A DNA stretch of 64,000 nt from Paenibacillus sp. FSL W8-0426 (GCF_037969725.1 NZ_CP150203.1:3178001-3242000), one strand, 5' to 3'; positions 27,336 to 36,379 are shown, numbered from the stretch's first letter. The notes: generated by a model not told the origin, from the sequence alone. Numbers and translations: made by a program.

Positions 27336-28490
27336 ATGCTTTATACCATTATCGTGCCAGTTAACCAGGACTATAACATTCTGAACCTCTTCACCGATTC
27401 GCTGCTTCGGACGGTTAGCCCGTCCAGCGAAATCATCTTCATTAACGATGGCTCGGGTGCGGCCGTCCTGCAGCATTTGGAAAAATTGAAGCAGGAAGTC
27501 AGAGAAGGCGTAACCATCGAAATTTTGCAGCATGATTTTCCGCTCGGATGTGCCGTATCCATCAATAGCGCGCTGCGCATCGCCAAAGGCGACTATATTT
27601 TCTTCCTGGACTCCGACACGATTCTTCAGCCCAACTGGCAATGGATGATGAAAGAGACGCTGGACAGGGATATTACGATCGGCATGACCGGCGGCGTGCT
27701 GTTATATCCGCAAACCGGCGGCGTACAGCACTGCGGCATCGCTTTTGCGGACACGATCGGCCGCCATCTCTTCCTGAACGCGTCTCCCGAAGATATCCCG
27801 AAAGAGACCTTTTCGGTTCAACTCGTCGTCTTCGCCATGTTCGGCATGAAGAGAGAAGTGTACGAGACGATCGGCTTGCTCGACGAAAAGTTCTTTAATG
27901 GATACGAAGACTTCGATTATCAAATGCGGGCACGGGCCGCAGGTTACGATACGGTCATCAATCCCGACATCCTTGCTTACCACTGGGAAAGAAGCAGCGG
28001 AATCCACCGGAACTTCAACCGCAAAAACAATCTGGCGCGGTTTTGGAAGAAATGGGGCAACGAAATCGAAGCCGATATCTGGCCGTTCGTATTCGGTCAC
28101 TTGAAGTCACAGCTTGAAGGCCAAGGCGAAGACCGACATCTGCCGATCGTAGGCATTGATCTCGCCGAGGTGCGCAGCGATGCGGAAACGTTCTGGACGA
28201 AGCTGGAAGAAGCGGACATTGCGCCTGTTGCCGAAGTTCGGGACTATTCCAACCGTTTCCATTCGAATGGAGCCATCTGGCTACCGCAGGTACTCGGCAA
28301 GGAACTGATCCATACCGAGAACCGGCTGCTGTTTTTGGTGGACAATTTCGCCCGACTGCTGGAAAACCGGTATTGGATCGAGATGAGGCATGCCCAAAGG
28401 GCCAAAGACCTGATCATCGACTTGTATGGAAATGTCATTACGATGGATCGCATCTACGACGGGTGCTGGCCTGGAACGAAAGTACGCTAA
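27336..28490 (+). CDS. Family 2 glycosyltransferase
   Basis: This 384-residue protein transfers a sugar from a nucleotide donor. The GT-A fold start (YTIIVPVNQDYNILNLF), the metal-binding FLDSDT (near residue 92), GGVLLYP and the acidic ...GYEDFDYQMRARAAGYD motif near residue 190 are all present, as in GT2 enzymes. There is no membrane segment. Residues about 265-384 form an extra C-terminal region not recognised. The ATG at 27336 follows ACAGGAGGG. It is first in a set of co-directional genes including an aminotransferase 34 bases downstream, so the product may be a glycoside rather than wall polymer. Confidence 0.88.
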   Translation: MLYTIIVPVNQDYNILNLFTDSLLRTVSPSSEIIFINDGSGAAVLQHLEKLKQEVREGVTIEILQHDFPLGCAVSINSALRIAKGDYIFFLDSDTILQPNWQWMMKETLDRDITIGMTGGVLLYPQTGGVQHCGIAFADTIGRHLFLNASPEDIPKETFSVQLVVFAMFGMKREVYETIGLLDEKFFNGYEDFDYQMRARAAGYDTVINPDILAYHWERSSGIHRNFNRKNNLARFWKKWGNEIEADIWPFVFGHLKSQLEGQGEDRHLPIVGIDLAEVRSDAETFWTKLEEADIAPVAEVRDYSNRFHSNGAIWLPQVLGKELIHTENRLLFLVDNFARLLENRYWIEMRHAQRAKDLIIDLYGNVITMDRIYDGCWPGTKVR

Positions 28491-28524
28491 TCGAAAAAAC
28501 CAAGCAAACAGGGAGGTACTGTCT

Positions 28525-29832
28525 GTGAATACAAAAGAGAGCGCGCTGGAGCGTGCCGTCAGGTTTAACCGGAATCTGGAGTGGTTGGAACAGGTCGAAA
28601 AAGTCATCCCGAGCGGATGCAGCACGCTTGCCAAGGCGCCGGAACGATTGTTTCCCGGTCACACCCCCGTCTGCTGCGCGGAGGCTCGCCATTCCCGCTT
28701 TACGGACATTGACGGGAACGAGTGGCTGGATTGCGAAATGGCCATGGGAACTGCCTCCTGGGGACATGCCCGGCATGAGATTCAGCTGGCCGTCATCCAT
28801 CAGTTGAAAAAAGGAACCAGTTATTCCATTCCGGCCGAGATCGAGCTGCAATGCGCCGAATTGATTTTGAAGCGGTTCGAAGGCCGATATGCCTCGCTCC
28901 GATTTACCAAAAGCGGTGCCGATGCCGTCAGCGGGGCAGTGAGGCTTGCACGCGCAGGGAGCGGCAAAAGCAAAGTGATCGCGACGGCGTACCATGGGTG
29001 GCATGATTGGTCTGCTTACGGCTACTATGGCCGCGAAACCAAAGGCCGCGGCATTCCGGTGGATATCGAACGCACGACCATCTGGGTGGACAAACCCTCG
29101 CCTGAACGCATCGAACCTTTGATTGCATCTTCGGCCGAAGACATTGCCTGCATTGTGCTGTGCCCTAACGAATGGAAACGCGATGCCCTGGAGCGGGTCG
29201 TGTCGCTCTGCCGATCGCAGGACATCATCGTCATCTTTGACGAAGTCACTTCCGGCATTCGCATGGGCAAGCAGGCCACAGCGGGGGAGTACGGCATCTG
29301 GCCTGACCTGCTCTGCATTTCCAAAGGCATGGCGAACGGATTGCCCCTTGGTGCCGTGCTTGGACCAGAGCATCTGATGTCGTTGTCGGGACAGGTCAAA
29401 TTCAGCAACGCCCATTCCAGCGAAACGACCGCGCTCGCGGCAGCGATCGCCTGCGAAAAATTGATGGAAAACGCGAAGACATGGCCGAGCTGGAGAGAGC
29501 CCGCTGCGCGGATTATGGACCGGATCGAGTCCGAACTGGTTTTGCTCGGATTAACCGATCAGTTGGCACTGAAAGGAACCTATGCGAGTTTCTACATCCA
29601 ATCCATTTCGGAAGAGAATTTCCAGGCAGACCCGTTTCGTGAATTTATGGTGAAAAAAATGGCCCACTTCGGCATTTTCACCAAAGGTTATTTCTTGTTC
29701 TCGGACATGCATACCCGGGAAGAAATGCTTTGGGTAGAAGAAGCTCTCCTGCAAACGTTGTCGGATTGGAAAGAGGTTCAAAGACAGCAATACCTTTCTC
29801 GCGTAACCATAACCAAAAAAATCAAAGCGTAA
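28525..29832 (+). CDS. Class III aminotransferase, glutamate-1-semialdehyde aminotransferase-like
   Basis: This 435-residue PLP enzyme moves an amino group between substrates. Visible marks: SGCSTLAKAPERLFPGH, MGTASWGHARHE, KSGADAVSGAVRLARA, YHGWHDWSAYGYYGR, the PLP-ring Asp in VIFDEVTSGIRMG, and the PLP Lys 267 in ISKGMANGLPLG. GTG at 28525 follows GGGAGG. HemL proper makes 5-aminolevulinate, but here the neighbours are a glycosyltransferase and a zinc dehydrogenase, not haem genes, so a role in making an amino sugar or other secondary product is more likely. GSAM-like enzymes perform this job in some aminoglycoside pathways. Confidence 0.9.
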   Translation: MNTKESALERAVRFNRNLEWLEQVEKVIPSGCSTLAKAPERLFPGHTPVCCAEARHSRFTDIDGNEWLDCEMAMGTASWGHARHEIQLAVIHQLKKGTSYSIPAEIELQCAELILKRFEGRYASLRFTKSGADAVSGAVRLARAGSGKSKVIATAYHGWHDWSAYGYYGRETKGRGIPVDIERTTIWVDKPSPERIEPLIASSAEDIACIVLCPNEWKRDALERVVSLCRSQDIIVIFDEVTSGIRMGKQATAGEYGIWPDLLCISKGMANGLPLGAVLGPEHLMSLSGQVKFSNAHSSETTALAAAIACEKLMENAKTWPSWREPAARIMDRIESELVLLGLTDQLALKGTYASFYIQSISEENFQADPFREFMVKKMAHFGIFTKGYFLFSDMHTREEMLWVEEALLQTLSDWKEVQRQQYLSRVTITKKIKA

Positions 29833-29867
29833 CCCGGATCGGGAAATCGACGAAGGAGGAACAACAT

Positions 29868-30899
29868 TTGAAAGCACTCGTATATCAAGACCGCAAAGAG
29901 GTAGCCCTGCTGGACATTGAAGAGCCGCGCATCGAAAAGGCAAACCAGGTCAAAGTCAAAATTTACGGTTCGGGCATTTGCGGCACGGATCTGAACATCG
30001 TGAAAGATAAAATTCCTGCCAACCGGGGAACGGTGATCGGACACGAGGGCGTTGGCACGGTGGTTGAGGTCGGACCGGAGGTTCGAAGCCTTCGCGTCGG
30101 GGATCGGGTGTTGATCGACCCTACCCAGTCTTGCGGAATTTGCTCGTATTGCCGCGAAGGCCAGTTCATCTATTGCGAAAACTTTGAAGACCACCAGGTG
30201 GGCATGACCATTCATGGTACGTTTGCAGAATATTATGTCGGCGACGAGAAGTATATTTATCCGATCCCGGACTCCATGAGCTGGGAAACCGCGATGATGG
30301 TCGAGCCGCTCGGCTGCGTTCTGCAAACGTTCATGAAAGCAGGGGTCAAACCGAGCGATTCGGTTCTGGTCCTCGGTTCCGGCGCCATCGGTTCCCTGTG
30401 CCAGCTCGTCAGCAAACGATTGGCCAGGCTGACGGTCGGCACGGAGGTCGATCCGTATCGCATTCAATTCGCTTCTACCATTGCCGACCATGTGTTCCAC
30501 CCGCAGGAGCTGACATTGGACAAGGTATACGAAATTAACAACAACCACAAGTTCGATATCGTGGTGGATGCTGTGGGGAACCAGCTTCACGTCGGATTCG
30601 AGCTGGTCGCCAAAGGCGGGAAAATCATTCCGATGGGGTATGACGACAGCTACCAGGTGACGTTCAAACCGACCGACGTCATCAATGAAGGTCTCAGCGT
30701 CATCGGTGCGGTCGCTTCCCACTCCATGATCAGCACCGCCCTGAAGTTTGCGCAGAGCATTCCGGAACTGGAACGAATGGTTACGTCCACGGAATTGCTG
30801 AGCGATTACGAGCAAGCCTTTAACGGTACAATGGGGTACCACCTGCGGACAGGAGAACCGCTGCCGATGAATTCGGTTAAAACCGCGCTGATCATATAG
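29868..30899 (+). CDS. Zinc-dependent medium-chain alcohol/polyol dehydrogenase
   Basis: This 343-residue oxidoreductase has catalytic-zinc motifs SGICGTDL and GTVIGHEGVG, the structural-zinc cluster CGICSYCREGQFIYC, and the NAD-binding loop VLGSGAIGS. It is close to the threonine/sorbitol dehydrogenase type. The TTG at 29868 follows GAAGGAGGAA. It lies 35 bases after the aminotransferase; a dehydrogenase that makes the keto group and an aminotransferase that replaces it are a common pair in amino-sugar and aminocyclitol pathways. The substrate is inferred only from this context. Confidence 0.9.
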   Translation: MKALVYQDRKEVALLDIEEPRIEKANQVKVKIYGSGICGTDLNIVKDKIPANRGTVIGHEGVGTVVEVGPEVRSLRVGDRVLIDPTQSCGICSYCREGQFIYCENFEDHQVGMTIHGTFAEYYVGDEKYIYPIPDSMSWETAMMVEPLGCVLQTFMKAGVKPSDSVLVLGSGAIGSLCQLVSKRLARLTVGTEVDPYRIQFASTIADHVFHPQELTLDKVYEINNNHKFDIVVDAVGNQLHVGFELVAKGGKIIPMGYDDSYQVTFKPTDVINEGLSVIGAVASHSMISTALKFAQSIPELERMVTSTELLSDYEQAFNGTMGYHLRTGEPLPMNSVKTALII

Positions 30900-30995
30900 A
30901 TAACTGACATACAAGGACATAAGCGTTCGCGGTTGCGCCGCTGCGACGAATGGTGATCGCAGCGGCTAACAACCGCAGAAAGAGGGGGATAAAGG

Positions 30996-32243
30996 TTGAA
31001 GCTGCTGCAAGATTTGCCGAGAAATCCACGGTACTCCATATTGCTCGAACCGGTGTGGGCCATACCCGGAACGATTGTTCTTTTTTACGCGCCTTTGTAC
31101 ATGAAGGAAGTTGGCCTTTCGGATATCGAGATCGGCTTGATCAATTCGGTAAATCTTTATTTTGCTTTCATTTTTCAATTGTTTGCCGGTTCCGTAACGA
31201 ACAAGCTGGGGCGCAAACGGACAACGTTGATTTTCGACCTGCTTGCCTGGAGCGTTCCGATGTTCATTTGGGCGTTTTCGCAAAACTTCTGGTTGTTCCT
31301 GATCGCTTACCTGCTCAATGCAACGTCCAAATTCGTGACGGTTTCCTTCAATTGCCTCATCATCGAGGATGTGGAGGAGCACAAACGGTCCAAGGTTTTC
31401 GGCATCCTGAACATGATCATTACGGCGGCTGGCGTACTGACCCCGATTGCGGGGATCGTCATCGCGGATGTCGGCATCGTGCCGACCCTGGCGAGCATTT
31501 ATTTTATCGGAGGCATCCTTATGACAGCGATGTTTTTCATTCGCAACCGCTACACGGATGAAACCGAGGTAGGGAAGGAACTCATGGGGCTGCACAGCCA
31601 AACCCGGGTGCTTGGGGGGCTTGCTTCCAGTTTGCGATTGTTCGGCAAATCGTTCTACAAGCGCAGTCTGCTGCCGATCATATTGATCACGGTCATCTCC
31701 AATCTGATTTTGCAGCTGAATTTTTTCCAGGTCGTTTTTTTCAAGGAGCAGTTGAAGTTTGACGATCGCGTCATTTCGTTTATCCCGGTGGTGACCGCCC
31801 TTACGGTCATGCTCCTCTATCTGGTGATTTTCCCGCGCCTGAAACGCCGGTCGGAGGAAAAGTACGTGAGCTTCTCCATTATGTTGAGTACGGTCGGTTC
31901 GGTGCTTTTTCTGCTCATTCCCGTCGGAAATGTGTCGATGCTGTTCATGACGCTAATCGTGCTCGCAGCAGGCAATTTCATTCTGCAAACTTATCGGGAT
32001 TCGCTGCTCATGAACCGTCTGGGCACCCATGAAAAAGCCGACATGTATTCAGCCGTGCAAACGGTCATGACTTTGACGGCCATTCCATCGGGGTATTTGA
32101 CCGGTTTGCTTTATCACCACAATCCCGTTCTGTTGTTCGGTGTCATTCTTGCGTTGTATGTCGTGCTGATGGTTATCATGCTGTTCCTGCCTGATCCCAA
32201 AAACCAACATGCTCAAGCGATTGAGACTTACAAGAATATGTAG
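30996..32243 (+). CDS. MFS transporter (putative exporter)
   Basis: This 415-residue protein has about twelve hydrophobic segments and the MFS loop NKLGRKRTTLIF after helix 2. The TTG start follows AGAGGGGGATAAAG. It is 96 bases after the dehydrogenase, on the same strand. Within a cluster with a glycosyltransferase and an aminotransferase it could export the product. Import is equally possible from sequence alone. A 232-base repeat element follows directly. Confidence 0.85.
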   Translation: MKLLQDLPRNPRYSILLEPVWAIPGTIVLFYAPLYMKEVGLSDIEIGLINSVNLYFAFIFQLFAGSVTNKLGRKRTTLIFDLLAWSVPMFIWAFSQNFWLFLIAYLLNATSKFVTVSFNCLIIEDVEEHKRSKVFGILNMIITAAGVLTPIAGIVIADVGIVPTLASIYFIGGILMTAMFFIRNRYTDETEVGKELMGLHSQTRVLGGLASSLRLFGKSFYKRSLLPIILITVISNLILQLNFFQVVFFKEQLKFDDRVISFIPVVTALTVMLLYLVIFPRLKRRSEEKYVSFSIMLSTVGSVLFLLIPVGNVSMLFMTLIVLAAGNFILQTYRDSLLMNRLGTHEKADMYSAVQTVMTLTAIPSGYLTGLLYHHNPVLLFGVILALYVVLMVIMLFLPDPKNQHAQAIETYKNM

Positions 32244-32276
32244 AAGAAGGGGTTTTCTGTATATAAAAAGAATAAC

Positions 32277-32508
32277 TATATAGGTTGAACTGGACTGGAC
32301 ATTTACACGATAACGGAGAGGTCAGAAAGAATCTGGAGAAGCGGAGCGTTCTAAAAGCTTTCTGAAAGAAAGCTGCATCGTAAGCATAGGCTTATCACCG
32401 GATTTTCCCCTTAATAAGGGGATCAAAAAATCTGGGGATAACAGTGATCGGAAGATGGTTCTGACCACGTAGTGACTCCGTGTAAAGATTATTTGTTCAA
32501 CCTATATA
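32277..32508 (+). repeat. Intergenic structured repeat, copy R1 (full length)
   Basis: This 232-base element is bounded by perfect 14-base inverted repeats TATATAGGTTGAAC (32277-32290) and GTTCAACCTATATA (32495-32508). Inside are a hairpin AGCTTTC-TGAAA-GAAAGCT (32356-32374) and a longer one around CCCCTTAATAAGGGG. The core GATAACGGAGAGG..., AATCTGGAGAAGC and GATCGGAAGATGGT recurs in copies R2-R4. It holds no reading frame for a transposase. It sits between the MFS and DUF1349 genes. Confidence 0.85.
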
Positions 32509-32538
32509 ATACGGAAAACGAACTTGGGAGGCAAAAAC

Positions 32539-33132
32539 ATGATAAACGCATTCGACAGCAATACGCGGGAACAATTGAGCTGGATCAATGAGCCGAAGGC
32601 CTGGTCTTATACGGATCAAGGAAGCCTGACCGTGGAAGCCCAGCCGGATACGGATTTCTTTCAAGACCCCGCTGGCATAAACGTCCGGGCATCCGCGCCT
32701 TTCCTGGGCATGCCCCTGCCGGGCGACTTCGAGATGACCGCGCAATTGACCGTAGACATGAAACACCAATACGATTCCGGCTGCCTGATGCTCATGGCCG
32801 ATGAACGGAACTGGTGCAAGCTTTGTTTCGAATTCGACGGCAGCGTGCCAACCATCGTGTCGGTCGTTACCAGAGACGGTTTGTCCGACGACTGCAACTC
32901 GGTTGAAGTGACCGTATCCCATCCCTTTTTGCGCATTCGCAAAGTGGAGCACTGCATCTCGTTTTTTTATTCGCCTGATGGGGAAGAGTGGAAACTTATT
33001 CGATATTTCGGCATGCCGGTTAAAGGGGAACTCCGGGGCGGGGTCGTTGCTCAGTCGCCTACGGGAACAGGCTGTACCTGCCATTTTCTAAGCTTGCAGG
33101 TGACTCGTCCGGATTTGGCTGCACGTTTCTGA
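32539..33132 (+). CDS. DUF1349-like concanavalin-fold protein
   Basis: This 197-residue protein has the DUF1349/REGULATION-of-enolase-1-like pattern: SWINEPKAWSYTDQGSLTVEA at the start, DFFQDPAG, YDSGCLMLMADERNWCKLCFE in the middle, and FFYSPDGEEWKLIRYF near the end. These predict a beta-sandwich related to carbohydrate-binding folds. It has no signal peptide. The ATG at 32539 follows GGGAGG. It comes after repeat R1 and 37 bases before the HAD gene. Its role is unknown; sugar binding is an inference. Confidence 0.82.
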   Translation: MINAFDSNTREQLSWINEPKAWSYTDQGSLTVEAQPDTDFFQDPAGINVRASAPFLGMPLPGDFEMTAQLTVDMKHQYDSGCLMLMADERNWCKLCFEFDGSVPTIVSVVTRDGLSDDCNSVEVTVSHPFLRIRKVEHCISFFYSPDGEEWKLIRYFGMPVKGELRGGVVAQSPTGTGCTCHFLSLQVTRPDLAARF

Positions 33133-33169
33133 GCCGCCCCCCTGCCGATCAGAGGAGGGAGAATGCTTC

Positions 33170-33811
33170 ATGGTCAAAGCGTTCATATTGGATTTTGATG
33201 GACTTATTGTGGATACCGAAACCCCTTGGTACTATGCCTTTCGCGATATTTATCAAGAGCATGGGCTTGAGCTGGGCCTGGAATTGTGGTCCCGTAACGT
33301 GGGCACCGATTTTGAAGACTTCCATCCTTATCTTTATCTGGAGAAAACGCTGCAAAGATCGATCGACCACGATCACATCAAGCGACTCTCGGAGCAGAAA
33401 TACGCCGCCTATCTGGGGCAGGCAGCCATTCTCCCGGGCGTTCTAGAATTGCTCAAATCGGCCAGAGAACAAGGGATTCGTCTAGCCGTAGCCTCCAGTT
33501 CCACCCGGGACTGGGTGCATGGTTATTTGCAAACCCTCGGCATTTTCGACCAATTTGCGGTCATTCACACGGCCGAGGACGTTAAACGGGTCAAACCGGA
33601 CCCGGAGCTGTACCTGCTGGCCCTGAAGAGCCTCGGCATCGAGGCGTCCGAAGCGGTTGTGTTCGAAGATTCGCCTAACGGGCTGAAAGCCGCCAAAGCA
33701 GCAGGCATTCGCTGCGTCATCGTGCCGAATGAAGTAACGCGCAATTTGCAATTTCAACTTCATGACCTGAGGCTGTCGTCGCTGATCGAGTTCCAATTGG
33801 AAAAACTCTAA
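33170..33811 (+). CDS. HAD-family phosphatase/phosphomutase (beta-phosphoglucomutase-like)
   Basis: This 213-residue protein carries all HAD motifs: nucleophile ILDFDGLIVDTE (Asp near residue 8), Ser/Thr in VASSSTRDW, the Lys in VKRVKPDPELY and the acidic pair VVFEDSPNG. A helical cap at about residues 17-85 places it in the subfamily with YhcW, phosphoglycolate phosphatase and beta-phosphoglucomutase. AGAGGAGGG precedes the ATG. In this cluster it would suit removal of a phosphate from a sugar intermediate. Its last four bases overlap the end of the convergent AraC gene. Confidence 0.9.
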   Translation: MVKAFILDFDGLIVDTETPWYYAFRDIYQEHGLELGLELWSRNVGTDFEDFHPYLYLEKTLQRSIDHDHIKRLSEQKYAAYLGQAAILPGVLELLKSAREQGIRLAVASSSTRDWVHGYLQTLGIFDQFAVIHTAEDVKRVKPDPELYLLALKSLGIEASEAVVFEDSPNGLKAAKAAGIRCVIVPNEVTRNLQFQLHDLRLSSLIEFQLEKL

Positions 33812-34623
33812 CCGAGGTATTGCTTGCGCAATTCGATCGGGGAGATGCCTTCATGTTTTTTGAATACGGCCCCGAAGTAACTCGCGCTGTTGAAACCGAC
33901 CGCTTTGGCAATTTCGTGGGCCGGGGCGGCATGATCATGGATAAGCATTTCCTTGGCTTTCAGCAAACGGTATCGAAGCAGGTAATCTAGCGGCGTCATA
34001 TGAAACTCTTTTTTGAAAATCCGGTTCAAATGCTGCTCGGTGATGTTCATCTGCTGGGCCAAGGTTGACAACGAGAGATCCTGGTGATAGTTCTGCTCGA
34101 TAAAAGCAATGAGTTCAGCCAGCTTTAATCGGGCTTCGGAACGTTCAAACGTGCCCAAATGGTCGCCCTCGATGTTCAACCTGACCAGCAGCATGTACAG
34201 CAGTGCGGAAACGTGCCAGATCTGGTTCTTGTGCCTGGACTCCTGCGCCAGCGTTATTTCATGCAGCAGGATTTGAAGCAAACCGTCCGGCTTGAAGGCA
34301 CGCAGTTTCCCGATTTTCAAGGATTGCAGGAAACGGGGCAATAAATAGCCATTGAACGTCAAACCATCGAACAATAGCGATTCGCTAAGATTGCGGTAAC
34401 GGTAGGCAACCTCCGGAAACATAATAAGAGCGGTTCCTTCGCGGATCAGAAATTCGTCGTCGCTGGCTGCGATTCGCCCGGTTCCCTCGATGCATTTCAC
34501 TATGGTGTAATCCCGCGAACGGTCGCTCCAGTGCATGAATTCATTTACGGTCAACTGGATTTGCCCTGTAATCATAAGCGGCATATCGGCATCCAGCGGA
34601 TTCTCCATGCTAGGTTTCGGCAT
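33808..34623 (-). CDS. AraC-family transcriptional regulator
   Basis: This 271-residue protein has an N-terminal ligand-binding beta domain (residues about 15-110) and a C-terminal AraC helix-turn-helix pair (about 175-268; LAQQMNITEQHLNRIFKKEFHMTPLDYLL and AKAVGFNSASYFGAVFKKHEGISP). SD AGAGGAATT lies ten bases before the ATG. It converges on the accessory cluster, overlapping the HAD gene by four bases, and could regulate it, though no operator was identified. Confidence 0.9.
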   Translation of the reverse strand: MPKPSMENPLDADMPLMITGQIQLTVNEFMHWSDRSRDYTIVKCIEGTGRIAASDDEFLIREGTALIMFPEVAYRYRNLSESLLFDGLTFNGYLLPRFLQSLKIGKLRAFKPDGLLQILLHEITLAQESRHKNQIWHVSALLYMLLVRLNIEGDHLGTFERSEARLKLAELIAFIEQNYHQDLSLSTLAQQMNITEQHLNRIFKKEFHMTPLDYLLRYRLLKAKEMLIHDHAAPAHEIAKAVGFNSASYFGAVFKKHEGISPIELRKQYLG

Positions 34624-34975
34624 CGTTGTGTAATTCCTCTTTTCGTAAAAGGTTCGTTAGCATAAGTGGAGCGGCTGCAGCGTTAATAGAAACCTAAAAA
34701 GAATTATATTACATAAATGACAATAATTTAAATATATGTTTCGATCATTTTCTTGTTTTCGAAAACCTTTTATATAAGCCGTAAGATAACAAAGATCGAA
34801 AGGTGGTACAGCGCTTGCAGTGAACGGGTGTGAGACAACGCTGTGGACAACAATCCGCTCTCTCATTGATAATCATTTTCAGTTGGGTTAATATAGTTAA
34901 CAGAGACTATATCATTGTGCCGGCAAACCTCGAACGAAAGCACGGGCAAGCCATGGCATCCAGGAGGAATATCGA
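34624..34975. other. Intergenic region with Fur-box promoter
   Basis: This 352-base stretch separates a minus-strand AraC gene from the plus-strand monooxygenase-like gene. It is AT-rich near 34690-34790. The Fur box and promoter lie at 34866-34894. No gene was supported here. Confidence 0.5.
34866..34894 (+). promoter_or_regulatory. Fur box overlapping promoter of haem-monooxygenase-like gene
   Basis: TGATAATCATTTTCA (34867-34881) matches the 7-1-7 Fur consensus TGATAATNATTATCA in all but one position. It overlaps a -35-like TTGATA (34866-34871), with TAATAT (34889-34894) 17 bases later. Iron-bound Fur would repress the gene. Confidence 0.72.
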
Positions 34976-35320
34976 ATGTTAATCCAAACCCGAAGCATCC
35001 TTGTCGAGAAAGGGTACAGTAACCAAGTCGTAGAACGTTTCAGCGGTCCAACCCCTGTTGTGGACATGCCAGGCCTGATTGATTTCAGCGTGATGGTCAA
35101 CAAGAAGAGCAAAGAACAAGAAGAAGTACTGATCATCATCCGCTGGGAATCGGAGGAGGCCTGGAAAAATTGGGAGAAGAGCGATGCACACATCAAGGGA
35201 CACCGGGAACAAAGAAACCAGGAAAAACCGGCGTATCTGATCAGTACGACGGTGAACATGTATGAAGTGCAAACGGTGAAGAACGGAAGCGGGTCCGTGA
35301 GCGGAGAAGTTAACGCATAG
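34976..35320 (+). CDS. Antibiotic-biosynthesis-monooxygenase-fold protein, HmoA/IsdG-like haem monooxygenase
   Basis: This 114-residue protein has the ABM ferredoxin-like fold pattern: MLIQTRSILVEKG, PGLIDFSVMVN, VLIIIRWESEEAWKNWEKSDAHIKGH. The Trp and His of the last motif fit the residues that bind and degrade haem in IsdG and HmoA. The ATG follows CAGGAGGAAT. With a Fur box upstream, release of iron from haem is the likely role; other ABM-domain proteins have different jobs, so this is an inference. Confidence 0.8.
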   Translation: MLIQTRSILVEKGYSNQVVERFSGPTPVVDMPGLIDFSVMVNKKSKEQEEVLIIIRWESEEAWKNWEKSDAHIKGHREQRNQEKPAYLISTTVNMYEVQTVKNGSGSVSGEVNA

Positions 35321-35367
35321 CGTTTGGAAGGGCAGTGCCTTCACCTTGAAAATGTTGGTATAAGAAA

Positions 35368-35402
35368 AAGCATGCATCCTTTTCGGTGCATGCTTCTTTT
35401 TG
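35368..35402 (+). terminator. Terminator after haem-monooxygenase-like gene
   Basis: AAGCATGCA and TGCATGCTT pair, with further pairing inside, followed by a T-rich tract. It separates the gene from the convergent LysR gene. Confidence 0.8.
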
Positions 35403-35436
35403 TTGCCTTTTTCCACGCTCAGAATGTTCAGAGCGT

Positions 35437-36336
35437 TCATACATCAATCAAGGGCGCGTGTTCCGCTTGAAAAGGGAATGATTTTCGCGCAACGTCGATA
35501 AACGTCTTTACGGCAATGGTACAATCCTCCACGGGACCGGTGGCCATATGGATGTCACGATAGGCCGAGGGAGAGAGCCGTTTGACCGCAATGCCCTGCG
35601 GCAGGTCCAGAAGGGAAAGCTCCGACATGACCGCCAGACCTTCGCCTGCCAGGATCATTTGCAGCGAGGTTCTGTAATTATAGAGGATGTATTCCACTCG
35701 GGGCGTTTCTCCGGCGCTTTCAAACCACTTCAGGACAGGCGGTTCATATCCTGCTTTCCACAGCAGCATGGGTTCCCCTCGTAAATCTTGGGGGGTAATC
35801 ACATCCTTCTTCGCCAGTGGATGGTCGTCTCTCATCACGGCATAGATACCTTCTCTGTAAAGCGGAAAAGAATGGGAGGTTTGATCCGAAGGAATCAACA
35901 GACCGACATCGATTTGCCGATTGTCCAACCAGGACTGAACTTCGGTAATGGTACCTTCCACGATGCTGAACTCCAGCTTTGGATAAAGCTTTTTGATCCG
36001 GCTGATCAGCTTCGGGACAAAGTAGGACGAGGCTACGGGGAAAGCGCCGATGCGCACTGAGCCGGTCTCCACCCCTTTTTCGCTGGATATTTCCTGATCG
36101 ACTTTATCGTAACCTTGAAGAATTTCCCGAAAAATGCGGACGATCCGTTCGCCGACCGGCGTGAGCGCAACGCCGTTTCGCCGATCCCGAATCAACAGCG
36201 TGACGCCAAGCTCGCGTTCCAGCGTAGTGACCGCACGGCTGACGGCAGGTTGGGTCATATTCATTTTCTCGCCAGCAATCGTGAAACTGCGTGTCTCCGA
36301 AATGGAGACGATGAGCTGCAGCAATGATCTGTTCAT
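35437..36336 (-). CDS. LysR-family transcriptional regulator
   Basis: This 299-residue protein has an N-terminal winged helix-turn-helix (SFTIAGEKMNMTQPAVSRAVTTLERELG, residues about 14-42) and a periplasmic-binding-like ligand domain (about 90-295). The start at 36336 is chosen because the helix-turn-helix then begins at the usual distance and AAGGGGAT lies upstream; the longer frame runs into the divergent promoter. It is divergent from an EamA transporter with an inverted repeat between them, the standard arrangement for a LysR regulator and its target. Confidence 0.9.
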   Translation of the reverse strand: MNRSLLQLIVSISETRSFTIAGEKMNMTQPAVSRAVTTLERELGVTLLIRDRRNGVALTPVGERIVRIFREILQGYDKVDQEISSEKGVETGSVRIGAFPVASSYFVPKLISRIKKLYPKLEFSIVEGTITEVQSWLDNRQIDVGLLIPSDQTSHSFPLYREGIYAVMRDDHPLAKKDVITPQDLRGEPMLLWKAGYEPPVLKWFESAGETPRVEYILYNYRTSLQMILAGEGLAVMSELSLLDLPQGIAVKRLSPSAYRDIHMATGPVEDCTIAVKTFIDVARKSFPFQAEHAPLIDV

Positions 36337-36379
36337 ATCAAAAATGGTATCCCCTTCATGATTTATATTCATTTTATTT

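Noticed and set aside
28438..29415. Minus-strand 325-codon frame opposite the aminotransferase
   Set aside because: Antisense shadow of a conserved PLP enzyme, with no motif of its own.
29778..30920. Minus-strand 380-codon frame opposite the zinc dehydrogenase
   Set aside because: The sense frame carries every zinc and NAD motif; the antisense one shows none.
32277..32508. Insertion sequence at repeat R1
   Set aside because: It has inverted ends but only 232 bases and no transposase frame, so it is called a repeat element, not an IS.
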